NCBI RefSeq assembly: GCF_024166365.1
Contig: NC_064819.1
Location: 7,576,501-7,640,500, forward strand
DNA length: 64,000 bases
Origin: Elephas maximus indicus
Taxonomy: Eukaryota; Chordata; Mammalia; Proboscidea; Elephantidae
Reading direction: 5' to 3'
How positions within the stretch are numbered: the stretch's first letter is position 1; every line of letters begins with the position of its first letter. Of this stretch, positions 45,455 through 57,639 are shown piece after piece. The notes beneath the pieces are model-generated. The model saw only the letters and a program-made list of their open reading frames with translations, was not told where the DNA came from and did no database searches. The translations under genes and the position numbers were made by a program.

Positions 45455-46110
45455 TTTGACAGTTCAATGTTTATCGGGTACCCACAATGATGTGCTGGCT
45501 TGACTTTGTTTTAAGGAAGGACTAGAGATGAGTAGGAATGGTCACTTATCCACGAGGAGCTCAGAGTTTAGCAGTGGAGTCAACCATATTTCTAAGGCAC
45601 TCATCAGACGATCAAATGTAAAGTCCCGTTAAATCTGTTCATCTGATCTAGGTGGTCTATGAAGACTTATCCTAAGATGTAGATTTCATACCAAGCTAGA
45701 TGGTACTTGCTAGAACATGTGGGCATACCGATTCTGGGCAGAGGGTTTTGGTAAGCCAAAGCCTAGAAGCAAGAGAGGCAGAACACACTTAGGCAGTAAC
45801 CTTGTATGAGTAGGGCTTAAGATCCAAGGTTACACAGGACAGAGGAAACAAAAGACATATTTGCAATGGAAAATAGAGAAGGAAAGATTAATTAGAGCTA
45901 AACTTTGGAGAATTTTGATATGCAGACATAAAATGCAGTTATTTTTTTCTTTCATACATGCCATACAAAATCTGCAAAGTTTTTCTGAGCAGGTAGTTGG
46001 AATGATCAAATGTGCACTTTGGGTACCATTTCTGGGTGAGGGTAGCAGGAACCTGGGACTGGAGGCTGCAGTGGTCCAGGTTAGAGTTGTGATGACTTCT
46101 CCAAGGAAGT
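45455..46110 (-). repeat. L2 LINE fragment, minus strand
   Basis: AATGTTTATCGGGTACCCAC, ACGAGGAGCTCAGAGTTTAG and CTGCAGTGGTCCAGGTTAGA follow L2 read on the minus strand. Diverged and broken. Confidence 0.55.
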
Positions 46111-46489
46111 GACTTGGGGGATGGAAAACAGAAGACATGTGTAGGATGCAAAAATGAACCTAACTGAACGGACTAGCTAGATGAAAGTATACAAGCAGAG
46201 AAGATGGAAAAATAAAGCTACAGCTAAAGAAAAAACTGATTCTTTTAACTGAGATGGAGACTACTAAAAGAGGAGAATAGTGGGAAGATGGAAGAGAGAG
46301 AAAATTGGTGGAATTAATGTCAGGAACCCACAGAACATCCAGGTGTGGTTTCCCAGCAGGCATTTAGAGAGGCCATGTGCTCCACACTCAGCTGCAAAGA
46401 ACCCTACTCATTCTCCTTTGAACACAGTGGTTTCGTCCCTTTCTTGATCTCTCTTAAGTACTTCTTCTAACATGGTTCATGACATTTTC

Positions 46490-46807
46490 CAACTAATGGG
46501 ATGGCTTCCGTATCCTCTTGAATAATTCTTCTCAATGAACACCTTCCTCATGAAATCATCCCTGATTATCCCTGCAGGATTCCAACCACACACTTTGCAT
46601 TATATTAATTTGCTTTGATACTCATGTCGACTTCATTAATACTCTCACTTTCTTCCCCATAGGTTAGTCTAAAACTTCTATTAGAATAGTATGTAATCTC
46701 TTTTAAGAGCAGGGGGCCAGATTCAATTTTCTAGCACATCTCCATAGTGACCAATTCAGAACTCTTTGCAAATAACAGGTGCTTCAAAATAATCCTTAAA
46801 AGCTATC
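46490..46807 (+). repeat. L2 LINE 3' fragment
   Basis: CTTCCTCATGAAATCATCCC (the L2 'lagging' motif), TAATCTCTTTTAAGAGCAGG and CAAATAACAGGTGCTTCAAA follow the L2 3' end on the plus strand. Confidence 0.6.
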
Positions 46808-47220
46808 ATAAAAATTAATATTTATTGAGCACCCGGATTGTGTCAAGTACTATTACATATAATAAATTCTATCATCTCATAACCCTAAAAATAGGTTTTC
46901 ACGTCTATTTGAAAAAAAAAAGGAAAACAAACAAACCCAGTGCCATCGAGTCAACTCCAACTCATGGTGACTCCACGTGTTACAGAGTAGAACCGCTCCA
47001 TAGGGTTTTCTCAGCCGTAGTCTTTACAGAAATGGATCACCAGACCTTTCTTCCATGGCATTGCTAGGTAGGTTTGAACCACCAACCTTTTGATTAGTAG
47101 AGTTCCTTCCATTTAGGTAAGGAAAATAGAACCGAAAGAGATTTGAGACTTCCCCAAGACCACTCAAGTAGAACTGGGTTCCAAACCCAAATCTATTTTG
47201 TTCCCAAACCCACTGTCTTT
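46808..47220 (-). repeat. MIR SINE split by an AfroSINE
   Basis: Left piece 46808-46916 (ATTTATTGAGCACCCGGAT, CATCTCATAACCCTAAAAAT) and right piece 47102-47220 (CATTTAGGTAAGGAAAATAG, GTTCCAAACCCAAATC) are collinear with MIR on the minus strand. Confidence 0.68.
46932..47101 (-). mobile_element. AfroSINE, long form, inserted in the MIR
   Basis: Minus-strand copy with tail (CCCAGTGCCATCGAGTCAAC), body, long-form block and truncated head. TCTATTTG before and TCCATTTAG after are a short possible target-site duplication. Confidence 0.85.
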
Positions 47221-47479
47221 TCCACAAGGATAAAAGAATTCTGCACACAATCATTTCCACTTAAAATCCTTTACTGAATATAATTTAATTTCTCCCTAAT
47301 AAATAGGAAGACACTTAAAGGCTTTACTGTGTCTCAGTGTCAGAATAGACACAATAATTATCTTGTTCTATGGTTATACTGAAATGTTTATTTTTGACAT
47401 TAGAGATTAATAGAATTCTGCTTAACAGCTTATTATATGTACCAATTTTGAAATAATAAGAGACATAACAGGAAAGCTA
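47221..47479. other. Unassigned AT-rich DNA
   Basis: No gene or repeat recognised. Confidence 0.35.
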
Positions 47480-47517
47480 GAGGTTTGAGCCAACTCAACA
47501 GCACCTAACAACAACAA
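47480..47517 (+). repeat. RTE/AfroSINE 3'-end fragment
   Basis: GAGCCAACTCAACAGCACCT followed by AACAACAAC is the shared RTE/AfroSINE terminus alone, a severely 5'-truncated copy. Confidence 0.6.
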
Positions 47518-47739
47518 AAATATACCTAAATAATAAATGAACATTTCCCAACTTATATTATGGTACAAAATTCAATTTGTATGTCAGTTGTTCAAGGGAT
47601 AGAATGAATGCTTTTCTATTAAAATTATGTTGTAAATAATGTATTCTCCTTCTATGTTCTTTATTTTCAACTGTGTTTTATCACAAATCATTTATGTCAT
47701 GCATTACAGTTAACAGTTCCCTTCTTCTTTCTTACCCTG

Positions 47740-48010
47740 CCCTAGGTAGAATGAAAGCTTTCTGAAGACAGGTCATGTGCCTTGCCTTCTTCATCTTAAT
47801 AGCAAATACAGCTCTTTCCTCATTGTAGCACCCATTCTTCCATTTGTCTATTCATTCCAGAATTTGTAGCATTTCTATGTGCCAGGCACTGGGATTAAGT
47901 GATGAGTGTACAAGGCAAGTAAAAGGGACATGGGTTCTTCAAGAAGACATGATCGGATATTTACCAGATTACATCGTTAAAAATTGCTATACATACTATA
48001 AAGAGAAAGT
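47740..48010. repeat. L2-type fragments in two orientations
   Basis: GAATGAAAGCTTTCTGAAGA suggests the L2 3' end on the plus strand. CATTTCTATGTGCCAGGCAC through AAGAAGACATGATCGGAT follows L2 on the minus strand. Confidence 0.5.
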
Positions 48011-48181
48011 ATAAGGAATATCGAGAGCATGGATATAACCAAATCTCAGGAATCAGGATAAAAATGAGATAATAATTTTCTCATAGAAGAAACGAAATAC
48101 ATTTATAAGTGTGCCTACTACAAATGACTATATAACCTACAATTTGCTGAAATGGTATTTTAAATAACCTATACCAATAAT

Positions 48182-48350
48182 CGGAGTCCTGGTGGCACAA
48201 GCAGTTAAGTGTTTGGCTGCTAACCAAAAGATCAGCAGTTCAAAGCCACCAGCTGCTCCTTGGAAACCCTACGGAGCAGTTCTGCTCTGTCCGATACTGT
48301 CAGAGTCAGAATTAACTCAATGGCAATGGGTTTGGACTTTTTTTTTTTTT
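48182..48350 (+). mobile_element. AfroSINE, plus strand
   Basis: Starts GGAGTCCTGGTGGCACAAGC; complete head, body and T-rich tail. Flanks AACCTATA before and after (about 48167-48174 and 48354-48361) fit a target-site duplication. Confidence 0.9.
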
Positions 48351-48361
48351 AAAACCTATAG

Positions 48362-49059
48362 TTATTGGCAACATTTCAATGGGAAAACACACAATGAATC
48401 CCTTCTTTGAAGGCTCAAAATACTATATGGGCCTTTCCTGACCATCCATTGATTGGCAGCAAAAACAGGAATCTATCTAATCCTGCTAGGAAGTAAATAG
48501 GAAGAAAGGCCAATTTTCTGCTGTCACTCATGGCAGTATTAAAGCTGTAGCACCCACGAAGGTGAATGATGGCTTCCAAGGAGAAGCGTATAATCTGATC
48601 ATACTGTAGAGCCACCATGGGGCATCTATAACTGAGGTTCCCTTGGAAGCAGGCAAGAGAAAGAGAGGCATATCACCATAAGTTTGGGACAATGGTGATT
48701 TCCCCTGGTCTCTTTCCACTCACCTTCATGCTAGAAGAGTAACTTCCAAGGCTTTCACAAATGGGCTGCTCAAAGTCTTCATTGTGACAACTATCTCCTT
48801 CTGCATCTATGTGAGGCCTGGCATGGATCTAAGTCCTCTTGTTATTGACCTTACCCATACACAACCATGTGCTTAGATGAATCGTGTACATGCAGACCCA
48901 CGGGGCCTTTGGTAGTCGCTGAATTTAGGTATATTCTACATAGCATGGTAGACATGCCCAGTGAAATTAGGGGGATTAACTTTGATCACTGACTTTTATG
49001 TAAGCCTCAAGTCAGAGGGAACAGTAATACTAAACTTAATTAAATAGTAAATAAAAATA
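48362..49059. other. Unassigned DNA
   Basis: No supported gene or repeat. Short overlapping minus-strand frames at 48.4-48.7 kb have no recognised similarity. Confidence 0.4.
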
Positions 49060-49077
49060 AAAAGTGAATATACTTTA

Positions 49078-49913
49078 GATTTTTTTTTTAATTTTTATCA
49101 TGTTTTAAGGGAAAGTTTACAAATCCAGTCAGTCTCTCACACAAAAACTTATATACACCTTGCTACATACTCCCAATTACTCTCCCGCTAATGAAACAGC
49201 CCGCTCTCTCCCTCCACTCTTTCATGTCCATTTCACCAGCTTCTAGCCCCCTCTACCTTCTTATCTCCCCTCCAGGCAGGAGATGCCAACACAGGCCCCA
49301 GTGTCCACCTGATCCGAGAAGCTCACTCCTCACCAGCATCCCTCTCCAACACATCGTCCAGTCCAATTCATGTCTGAAGAGTTGGCTGCGGGAATGGTTC
49401 CTGTCTTGGGCCAACAGAAGGTCTGGGGGCCATGACCACTGGGGTCCTCCTACTCTCCTAGACCACTAAGTCTGGTCTTTTTATGAGAATTTGGGGTCTG
49501 CATCCCACTGCTCTCCTGCTCCCTAGTCATCGGTTGTAGCTGGGCACCATCTAGTTCTTCTGGTCTCGGGATGATGTAGTCTCTGGTTTATGTGGCCCTT
49601 TCTGTCTCTTGGGCTCGTAATTACCTTGTGTCCTTGGAGTTGAGATCAATTGATGCGTCTTAGATGTCTGCTTGCTAGTGTTTGAGACCCCAGACACCAC
49701 TCTTCAAAGTGGGGTGCAGAATTTTTTCTTAATAGATTTCATTATGACAATTGACTTAGATATCCCCTGAAACCATGGTCCCCAAACCCCTGCCCCTGCT
49801 ACACTGGCCTTCGAAGCATTCAGTTTATTCAGGAAACTTCTTTGCTTTTGGTTTAGTCCAGTTGTGCTGACCTCCCCTGTATTGTGTGTTGTCTTTCCCT
49901 TCACCTGAAGTAG
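49078..49913 (-). mobile_element. 5'-truncated L1 (3'UTR only), minus strand
   Basis: The reverse complement matches the 3'UTRs at 10.3, 34.4 and 35.4 kb, from the poly(T) at 49079 to a 5' break inside the 3'UTR, a few dozen bases 3' of where the G-rich tract would lie. Target-site duplication AAAAGTGAATATACTTTA (49060-49077) versus AAAAGTGAGTATACTTTA (49914-49931), one mismatch. Frames here are UTR by-products. Confidence 0.94.
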
Positions 49914-49949
49914 AAAAGTGAGTATACTTTAAACATGTTTTCAATTTGA

Positions 49950-50077
49950 GTAAGTAAAAAGGAAGGAAGGAGGTAAGGAAAGAAGGAAGAAAGGGAACGA
50001 AGGAGGGAGAGAAGGTGGGAGGGAAGGAGGAAGGAGAAAAGAATGGAAGAAAAGGAGGAAGGGAGATAAGAAGGAAA
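49950..50077. repeat. GGAA-rich polypurine microsatellite
   Basis: Almost pure A/G, built from degenerate GGAA, GGAG and GAAA units. It lies against the tail end of the neighbouring minus-strand AfroSINE, so it may have grown from that tail. Confidence 0.75.
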
Positions 50078-50226
50078 TCCTTTGCCATCGAGTAGATTTC
50101 AACTCATAGTGACTGTACAGGACAGGGTAGAATTGCCCCAAAGGGTTTCCAAGGAGTAGCTAGTGGATTTGAACTGCTGACCTTTTAGTTAGCAGTGAAC
50201 TCTTAACCACTGTGCCACCAGGGCTG
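50078..50226 (-). mobile_element. AfroSINE, minus strand
   Basis: Minus-strand short-form copy: tail (TTTGCCATCGAGTAGATTTC on plus), body, B-box region and head ending CCACTGTGCCACCAGGGCT. Confidence 0.88.
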
Positions 50227-50684
50227 TGGAGCAAAGAAGGGGAAAAGGAAAAAGGAATCTAAATAGCAAGCAAGAAGAAACACTGAAAGGGTCAGAGGAC
50301 TTGAGTCAATAATTAGGCAATTTGGGCAGCACTCATGGATCACAGATTTATTGACTCTAAAATAGTTAGAACTGATTATCTCTAAATTTCTCCTGGCATT
50401 GTATTTTATGGTTGTTCATGGAATATTATACGTTTATACATATTTTATGAACAGTATTGCTGTACATATGTGCAATGAAACATCAAATCCACAAAAATAG
50501 ATGGTCATTTTAAAAACAACAAAAAAAGTTACTGGCACTATTTTTGCAATTAATAAACTTTTCAGACTTTTCCTTTGGAAACTTGTGAGTCCATAAATCC
50601 TGAAGAATTTACTTGTCAGAATTCAGATAATCTAAAAGAGGCTTATTAATGTTCCAAGCAAGAAGAGAAAAGAGGAAACAGACA
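50227..50684. other. Unassigned AT-rich DNA
   Basis: No gene or recognised repeat. Confidence 0.35.
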
Positions 50685-50895
50685 GACATTAATTTTGGAC
50701 TTACACTATGCAAGACATTGAGAAAGATGCTTAACCTAAAGTTACCTCATTTAATCCTCATGGCAACTTTATTAAGTTAGCATCACTGCTGTTTAGGTGA
50801 GGAAACTCAGGTTCTGAAAAATAGAGCCATGCGCCCACTTTATCAAGCTAGTAAGTGACAGAACTGTTTGTTCTGGGTCTATTTGGCGCTAAAGA
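50685..50895 (-). repeat. MIR SINE, minus strand
   Basis: CCTCATTTAATCCTCATGGC, GGTGAGGAAACTCAGGTTCT and AGCTAGTAAGTGACAGAACT follow the MIR consensus on the minus strand. Confidence 0.78.
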
Positions 50896-51705
50896 AAATG
50901 CTATTTCACTGTAAGAAATCTGCATCTGATGATAAAAGAGAAACTTTATTTATATTGCAATCCATGTTAAGAAGTATTTTATATACTCTAGAGCATTGCT
51001 TCTGAGACTTTGCCCTTCAATATTTCCTAGAGGCAGAAGAGAGTAAATGCATACCTTTGGGGCTTGGTATAGGGATAGTAATCATTTGAAGCTATGTGTT
51101 TCTTCTTCAACATTCGTATGATACTCTCTTACATGAAAGATCTATCTTTGTTTTAATATCGAAATAACAATAACTGCTTCTCAAAACCCACATCTCCAAT
51201 GATCAGCGGTAGGATGGTTTTTTCATGAGACATGGGGCCTTACAGTGTTTTTTCCTACACGCAAGCTCAGGGATGCTATGTTCTTACAAAACAAAAACAA
51301 AACAAACAAAAAAACATATCATCTATGTGTCCAAAAGCAGTGTTAATTAGGTTCTTGAACCTTCATAAAAAAGAACACTTGATCTTTTTTTAATCTCTTT
51401 CTCTCTCTCTCTTTCTTTTGTAGAGACAATGCTTTTTTTAAAAAAGGGTAAAAAAAATAATAAAATATGTAATATTATAGAAGTCCTGGAAGCTTTTTTT
51501 GAATAATGGAAATTAAGCTATCCTTTTTTTTCTTACCCATGTAAACATGAAAGTTTTGTAAATTGTTCTCATTGTCTTTTTACCATAGACAAAATATTTC
51601 CCACTTTTTCTTTAATTCTATAGACTTTTAGAGATGAAAGAAATCTTGTAGATCATTTATTGCAACCCTCTTTTCACATATGAGGGAATTGAATGAAAAT
51701 TACTA
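50896..51705. other. Unassigned AT-rich DNA
   Basis: No gene. A short (TC)n run lies near 51400 and several poly(A)/poly(T) runs at 51425-51530. Confidence 0.4.
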
Positions 51706-51708
51706 ACC

Positions 51709-51967
51709 CAATGCCACATTGATACAATGGTTAAGAGCTCAGCTGCTATCTGAAAGCCTGGTGGTCTGAACCCAACCAGCGGTTCTGGGGGAGAAAAAAT
51801 CTAGGTGGTGGCACAGTGGTTAAGAGCTACAGCTGCAAACCAAAAGGCCAGCAGTTCAAATCCAGCAGCTGCTCCTTGGAAACCCAATGGGACAGTTCTT
51901 CTCTGTCCTAACAGGTCACTATGAGTCAGATTTGACTCAACAGCACACAGCAACAACAACAACAATG
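51709..51967 (+). mobile_element. Composite AfroSINE: two heads in tandem
   Basis: A first tRNA-derived head with long-form start (CAATGGTTAAGAGCTCAGCT, then GAACCCAACCAGCGGTTCTG) breaks off at about 51803 and is followed by a second complete AfroSINE (GGTGGCACAGTGGTTAAGAG to the CAACAACAACAACA tail). Confidence 0.8.
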
Positions 51968-52495
51968 GCACAGAACCAATCAGGAGTAGTTTCAGGCCTA
52001 AAGCTCAGACCAGTGAGTTCTTGGTCCAGTCAGTGCTCTTTTTGTAGCAGAAACCTCCAATGCTAATCATAACTTGGATTTCTAAACAATATCTGGCCCT
52101 ACATTTGAGTAATATTTGAGCAGACAAAAATTCTGAATTACAACCGAGACTTTGGATCGCCAGCTGGGCAGGATTCAGCAAGACACCCAATTGCCATTTA
52201 GACGCTAAGAGATGTGAAAGAGGCCAAGATGGCTCAGAAACACCAACCCTCATCGTTATCAATGGGTTGGCACAGCACATAAGTGGCAAAATCTGTTCTC
52301 CAGCAGAATCAAACTTTGCAGTGTCACTGGCTAACGCAATTGCTTTCTAATTTGGATGGATAAGCAAATCCAAAATGAATTATAAAATACCTGTTTTTAA
52401 AGAACATGTCATGGAATTAGACATTGTTTTGGGAATCCAAGTTGCTATCTCCCTTCAGTGAGTAATTTACTTTTTATGGTTGGTTGAAAACAGGC
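51968..52495. other. Unassigned DNA
   Basis: No gene or recognised repeat; a 94-codon minus-strand frame at 52005-52289 shows no recognised domain. Confidence 0.35.
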
Positions 52496-52665
52496 AAGTT
52501 GTAGAGGGCAGTGGGCTTAGCCCATTACTCACTCTAATCTTTGGCAGGCTACTTAATAGGCTTTTGCCTTGTTGTTGTGAAGATTAAATAAGTTAATTCA
52601 TGGAAGCCTTTAAAACAGTTCCTGGCACATATCAAGAGTCCAATAAATGTTTGTAAAAGAAATAT
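52496..52665 (+). repeat. MIR SINE, plus strand
   Basis: TTGTTGTTGTGAAGATTAAA, AACAGTTCCTGGCACATATC and AGTCCAATAAATGTTTGT follow the 3' half of MIR. Confidence 0.75.
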
Positions 52666-53177
52666 TGTAAAGTGCTTGTGCGAGAGAAGGAAAGAATAGT
52701 GACACATAGAAATCGGCTGGAGACGATTCAGACCATCCAAGGAGCTTCTGGGAATTTCCTGTTCCCTTTTTAAAGAAGCTCCTTTCAGTCCCTTCAGCTC
52801 TGGAAAGAATTACATTTACATAAAACACAACCAAATGGCCCAAAGGCTTCTTCCAAGACGCCAGGAATTCATCGACATTTCCTACCTGAACTGCAGTTCT
52901 GCTCATTTAGCAATGTATAATTGCAGAAAATTATCCAAGACTTCTTTACCTACACTACTTCAGCAAAACCCTGAGGTTATACCGTAGTTCTTAAGAGTTC
53001 AGAAGCTCTCATAAGATGACTCTTGCAAATCTCCTCTTAATTTAATCAGTCAATAGAATCAAACTGCCATTTTGCACAGCGAATGCAACACCTGGAATTC
53101 ATAATGATTTGTTCTTTATTCTAGCCCTTTTGAGTTTCAGAAAGTCAAAACTGATAATACTAAACCAAATTCTTTTT
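52666..53177. other. Unassigned DNA
   Basis: No supported gene or repeat. Confidence 0.35.
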
Positions 53178-53199
53178 CTTTTCTTCTGAAAGTGAAAAC

Positions 53200-53322
53200 C
53201 TAGACCAAACCAAACCCATTGCCACTGAGTTGATTCAGACTCATAGCGACCCTACAGGACAGAGTAGAATTGCCCCATAGGGTTTCCAAGGCTGTAACCT
53301 TTATGAAAGGAGACTGCTACAG
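53200..53322 (-). mobile_element. AfroSINE, 5'-truncated, minus strand
   Basis: Carries the tail (CCCATTGCCACTGAGTTGAT on plus), body and part of the long-form block, but no tRNA-derived head. Flanks CTTCTGAAAGTGAAAAC and CCTCTGAAAATGAAAGT fit a target-site duplication, so it was truncated during integration. Confidence 0.85.
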
Positions 53323-53349
53323 CTTTCTTCTCCTCTGAAAATGAAAGTT

Positions 53350-55379
53350 AAAAAGACATAACCAGTCAATTTTCACACCAACATTTAGACACGTATTCAC
53401 ATACACAGTGGAAAATTTTGCAGATGTTAATTTATCATTGTCTTCTTTCTTGATGGCCTTGATGAGATTATCTGAGAAATTCATCCCTGCTAAGTTATTA
53501 GACAGATATATTAAGAATGATTTCATAGTCAGACTTATTTAAATGAGAGGCCTCTAATGAGGAATAAATCTCTCTAATAATTACTCAGCTTTTTCTGTTT
53601 CTCCTATTTTCAACTGTATATTTTAAATTAATTTTAATATTTTAAAGGTAATACATGGACACTGTTGAAATTGAAAGTGTACAGGTAAGTGGATGTTACA
53701 TATAATAGATTTTTTTTATAAACTGTTATGCAGAATTACAATTATATTGTCTAAAACATAAAATACTCTGTTATCAAGTGAACCAAAAGATCAGGTATAA
53801 ATACAATATTACATTTAATACTGAATCACCGGCACCTGAGAGCTACGTTTTTTTTTTTTTTTTTACGTTCTTGCACATATTACTCTCTGCCTTTACACTT
53901 TTCATCTCCTGCCTCCTATCTCCTTATAGCAAGGGCCTGTTAGCTGCGGTGACCAGCTACAGACATAGGCAATGCTCCTACACTTTGGAGGGGTCATGCT
54001 GAGTTTTGAGTAACAATCTAACTGAATCCCAAGAATACTAAGAGTCTTGTTAAGGAGGAAGCTTCTCGATGGATACTATAGAACCAGGAAGACAATAGGG
54101 CAAGGTCATCTGGAGGAAGAGAGAATGACCAGGATAGCCAATGCTATGCTAAGGATGCAAAGCCCTGTAGGAGCTCTCCTTCTAGCATGTCTTGACAGAG
54201 ACGCCAAATACATCACCTAGCTATTAAGTCATCTAAGATAGGGAAAAAAAGATAGGGAGAAATAGGCAAATAAAACAAGCAAAATTTGATAATTAGAATT
54301 TTCCGAAGTAGGGAGAACAAACTCACATTATGAGTCCAGATAGTCAAGTAGTTTGAAAGCTGAAGTCAACAGAAGACGAAACAGGTAACAAGTGGGTTAA
54401 GACACATGAAGGACACGAGAGGAGAAGAGATCTAGAGAAGACTCCAAAGGCCATGAAGAGTTTACCAACACTAGGTTTTATACTGTGTATGTGTTTATAG
54501 AGATTCGGGGAACAGAGGTGAAGGAGTGTGGGGCAAGGGGAAAGGGAGGAAGCAAACTTGCAGCATGTTTCATTTTGGAAGAGAAAGAGCCTTAATATTT
54601 GCTAGAAGACACTGTGGTCATAGCTCAGTTAGAGGCTAAGCCTTTGTGAATGGAGTGTATATAAAGTGCCAGGAACGAGGCGGTATTATCTGCTTACAAG
54701 GAGCCATATGCTTTTTAGTAAGAAGAAAGCTAAAATCACAGCCCTACTGATGTTGGGGTGCTGGGTGATATGTTCTAATAGGGGAAATCTTGGATCATAA
54801 CTCAAAAGAGAAGGACTACCTCTAAATCTATCAATGACTTTCCAGAAAGTATTAATTTTTGGTAAATAATACACACAGAAAATATGCTCTTCCTTTCCAG
54901 CTCACAAATATTATGAAGATCTGCTTATGAAAACAGTGCTTGGAACTCTTGGTAAATAGATACTCTATTAATACAATATGAGATCACTTATTTCCATGGG
55001 CCAGTACATCAGACAATGACATTCAGATGGAATTTAGGGTGAACTTAATTACCTTCTCCAAATCTTGGAAATAGTCTGTTTCTATTTGGACAGATGCCAG
55101 AACAGCATAACTAGCTGATATAGGCTGATTTATTCCAACCAGCTCTCCCAAGTTAGTGTCTGCTGGCTTATAAATACCAGTTAACAGGCTTTTGCAGGTT
55201 TCTCAGAAATTAATTACAGTACATTTAAATTAATTGCTAAGTTGATAAAGAAACTCCCAAGGAACCCTCAAGTTTTAAAACTTGTAATGTTGCTACTGGC
55301 AAACAACAGAAAGCCACGGCTCTAGAAAGTCCTTCTGTTGTTGTTATCTTGGGCTACACAATCTATAACTGAAATTGGC
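53350..55379. other. Unassigned AT-rich DNA
   Basis: No gene recognised. T-run at about 53849-53865. A G/A-rich stretch near 54500-54550. Confidence 0.35.
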
Positions 55380-55600
55380 ATTTGTATACTTTCAGGCTAT
55401 ATTTATTAAATTGATAAATAAAACACACTCATTTAGGGAGTACCTCTAATTTTTTTTTTTTTTTTTCCTAAGGTAGCAGGCACCATGCTAGCTATAAGAG
55501 GTAAAAGTATAGACAGAAATGGCATCTATCCTGTTGGGTTTATGAAGGTGTTTATACAACCATGTACAATGACTTTATCTTCTAACAAACATAGAGCTGT
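55380..55600 (-). repeat. Possible L2 fragment, minus strand
   Basis: GTAGCAGGCACCATGCTAGC and AGACAGAAATGGCATCTATC weakly follow the L2/MIR 'GCCAGGCACTGTGCTAGG' stretch, with a T-run inserted at 55450-55466. Confidence 0.35.
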
Positions 55601-56929
55601 TGAAAATTTACAAAATAGGGGATGCAGATTAGGCTACTATTTAAGTTGGCAAAGGAAGATAGCTCTGTGGTTGGAAACTTCTTAGCAAGTTTCTGGCTTG
55701 GTAGGCTCATTACATGAAGTAGGTTATAGAAAGAATGTACCAGTCCACAAGTCACATAGTCAATCAAAAAAGTGCTTGGAAAAGGGAGTAAACAAAGAGA
55801 CTTTGTGCTCTGCTTAGAAGAGTCCATTCTAGTTTTTAGAAAAGCCAACGCCACCACCAGCAAAACAGAATAGAGAATCAGTATATGGTTTTTCATCATC
55901 AGTCTAGGACAGAAAAACAACTGGGGTGATGTAGTGGTTTTATGAGCGTTAGGCCAACTCTGATTTTTCCATCACAGGCCTAGTAGGTAGTGAAATAGAA
56001 AACATGAGAACTTAGATGACACTACCGTGGGACACTTGCATAAGAAATGAGGACTTGAAATAACTGAGGATTTAAAGGTAGGGCTAATGGAGAGGTTGGA
56101 TAATCTTGAGATAAGGGTATTTAACATGGTTAAAGGGTTACATACCAAATAAGAAGGAGTGTGCAAAAATGAGAATTTTTGTAAAACCTCACTATTTTCT
56201 GGATACCTGGAAGTGGTCTAAATTAGTAAATATTCTAAAATACACAATACTTTTAAAGAAATGTTGTTTTAAGCCTTTCACATAAATGCAGTGACTCCAA
56301 CTACTGACAAAGTTTATCCAAGCTTGCTGGACTAGTTTTAATGAATAGATGAGACTGATTGTAATTAGCGACACTCATCTGTATAAAATGAGTATCTGAT
56401 AATTTATTTAAATTGGCTCCCCCCCTTCCTTAAAATGGTCTGTAGAAGTGCTTTCCTTTAGAGTGAATTAAACTTAATTTTGTTTAGAAGCTTTTTGTGG
56501 ATCTATTGAGATGTGTTCAAGACTAAATAGAGGCATTTTGAGTTGTTGTAAAGAAGGGGCTGAAAATTATTTATTTAGAACCCTATTTATTGACCTAGCA
56601 AATTTCAAGATTTTACAAAATGAAAGTAATTATAAACTAGACTGTCAAATCTTATGAGATATGCTGAGTATATTTGAATTATAGATTAAATAAAATGCTA
56701 AATATGCCAAGAGCGAACAACCAGTAAACACAAAAAGATAAGGGCAGGGATGTTTTTCTGATTAATCCTTCAGGCGACGGAATTTCAGATAAAATGTTAT
56801 TAGGATAGAAATGCATACGCAATTATCTCATTTTACACAAGGTAAAAGTACAAGTTATTAAAACCATCCAAAAAAGGCAAATCAAAATTAAATTAGTAAA
56901 ATGCTTTTTTATCTTTTGAAAAAAATGTT
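55601..56929. other. Unassigned AT-rich DNA
   Basis: No gene or recognised repeat. Short minus-strand frames only. Confidence 0.35.
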
Positions 56930-57335
56930 AATCATTTTGTAACAATGATATACGCTTATAGGAAAAGTCACATAATACCAAAAAAGGTACAAATATACAA
57001 TGATACATTTCTTCAAATGCCCCCGACTAGACATTACCCCTATTGGCTTTCTTTGGTATCTATCCTTTGCATGTTTACGCATAATGACAGGTAAGTAGAA
57101 AAATACCCTGTATACTGTTCCACAGACTTGCTTTTTTTAATTAATGATATGTTCTGTTTTCACATAAATACATTCTATGACATTATTTTGATGGAACTAT
57201 GAAATCTAATTATATTGTGAGCCATTATTCAATTAAGCTATGTCACGATGGATATTTAGGTTGTATTCTTTATATTAATTCCCATTACGAAGCCCTCTGC
57301 CGTAGATATTTTTACAGCTATAATATTAGTGCACT
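56930..57335 (-). repeat. Ancient L1-like fragment
   Basis: TTTCTTTGGTATCTATCCTT, TATACTGTTCCACAGACTTG and CGATGGATATTTAGGTTGTA follow a common old L1 stretch read on the minus strand. Confidence 0.5.
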
Positions 57336-57343
57336 AATTTTCT

Positions 57344-57513
57344 AGAGGACCTCTGGTGGTACAGTGGTTAAGAGATCAGCTGCTAACCAAAAAGGTCTGC
57401 AGTTTGAATCCACCAGCTCCGTGGAAACCCTATGGTGCAGTTGTACTCTGTAGGGTCAACATGAGTGGGAATTGATTTGAAAGCAATGGGTTTGATTTTT
57501 TTTTTTTTTTTGA
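57344..57513 (+). mobile_element. AfroSINE, plus strand
   Basis: Starts AGGACCTCTGGTGGTACAGT; A and B boxes are present, part of the middle is shortened, and the tail ends in T16. TTTCTAGA flanks both sides. Confidence 0.87.
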
Positions 57514-57639
57514 AGTTTCTAGAATATGGGCTTCTAAGTCAAATCTGTGTATAATTAACATAGAAATATTCTGAATATTCCCCCAAATCTTTATTCAACC
57601 TGTTAGGTGAACAAAGGCAGCTCTTTTTTCTTTTCTGTT

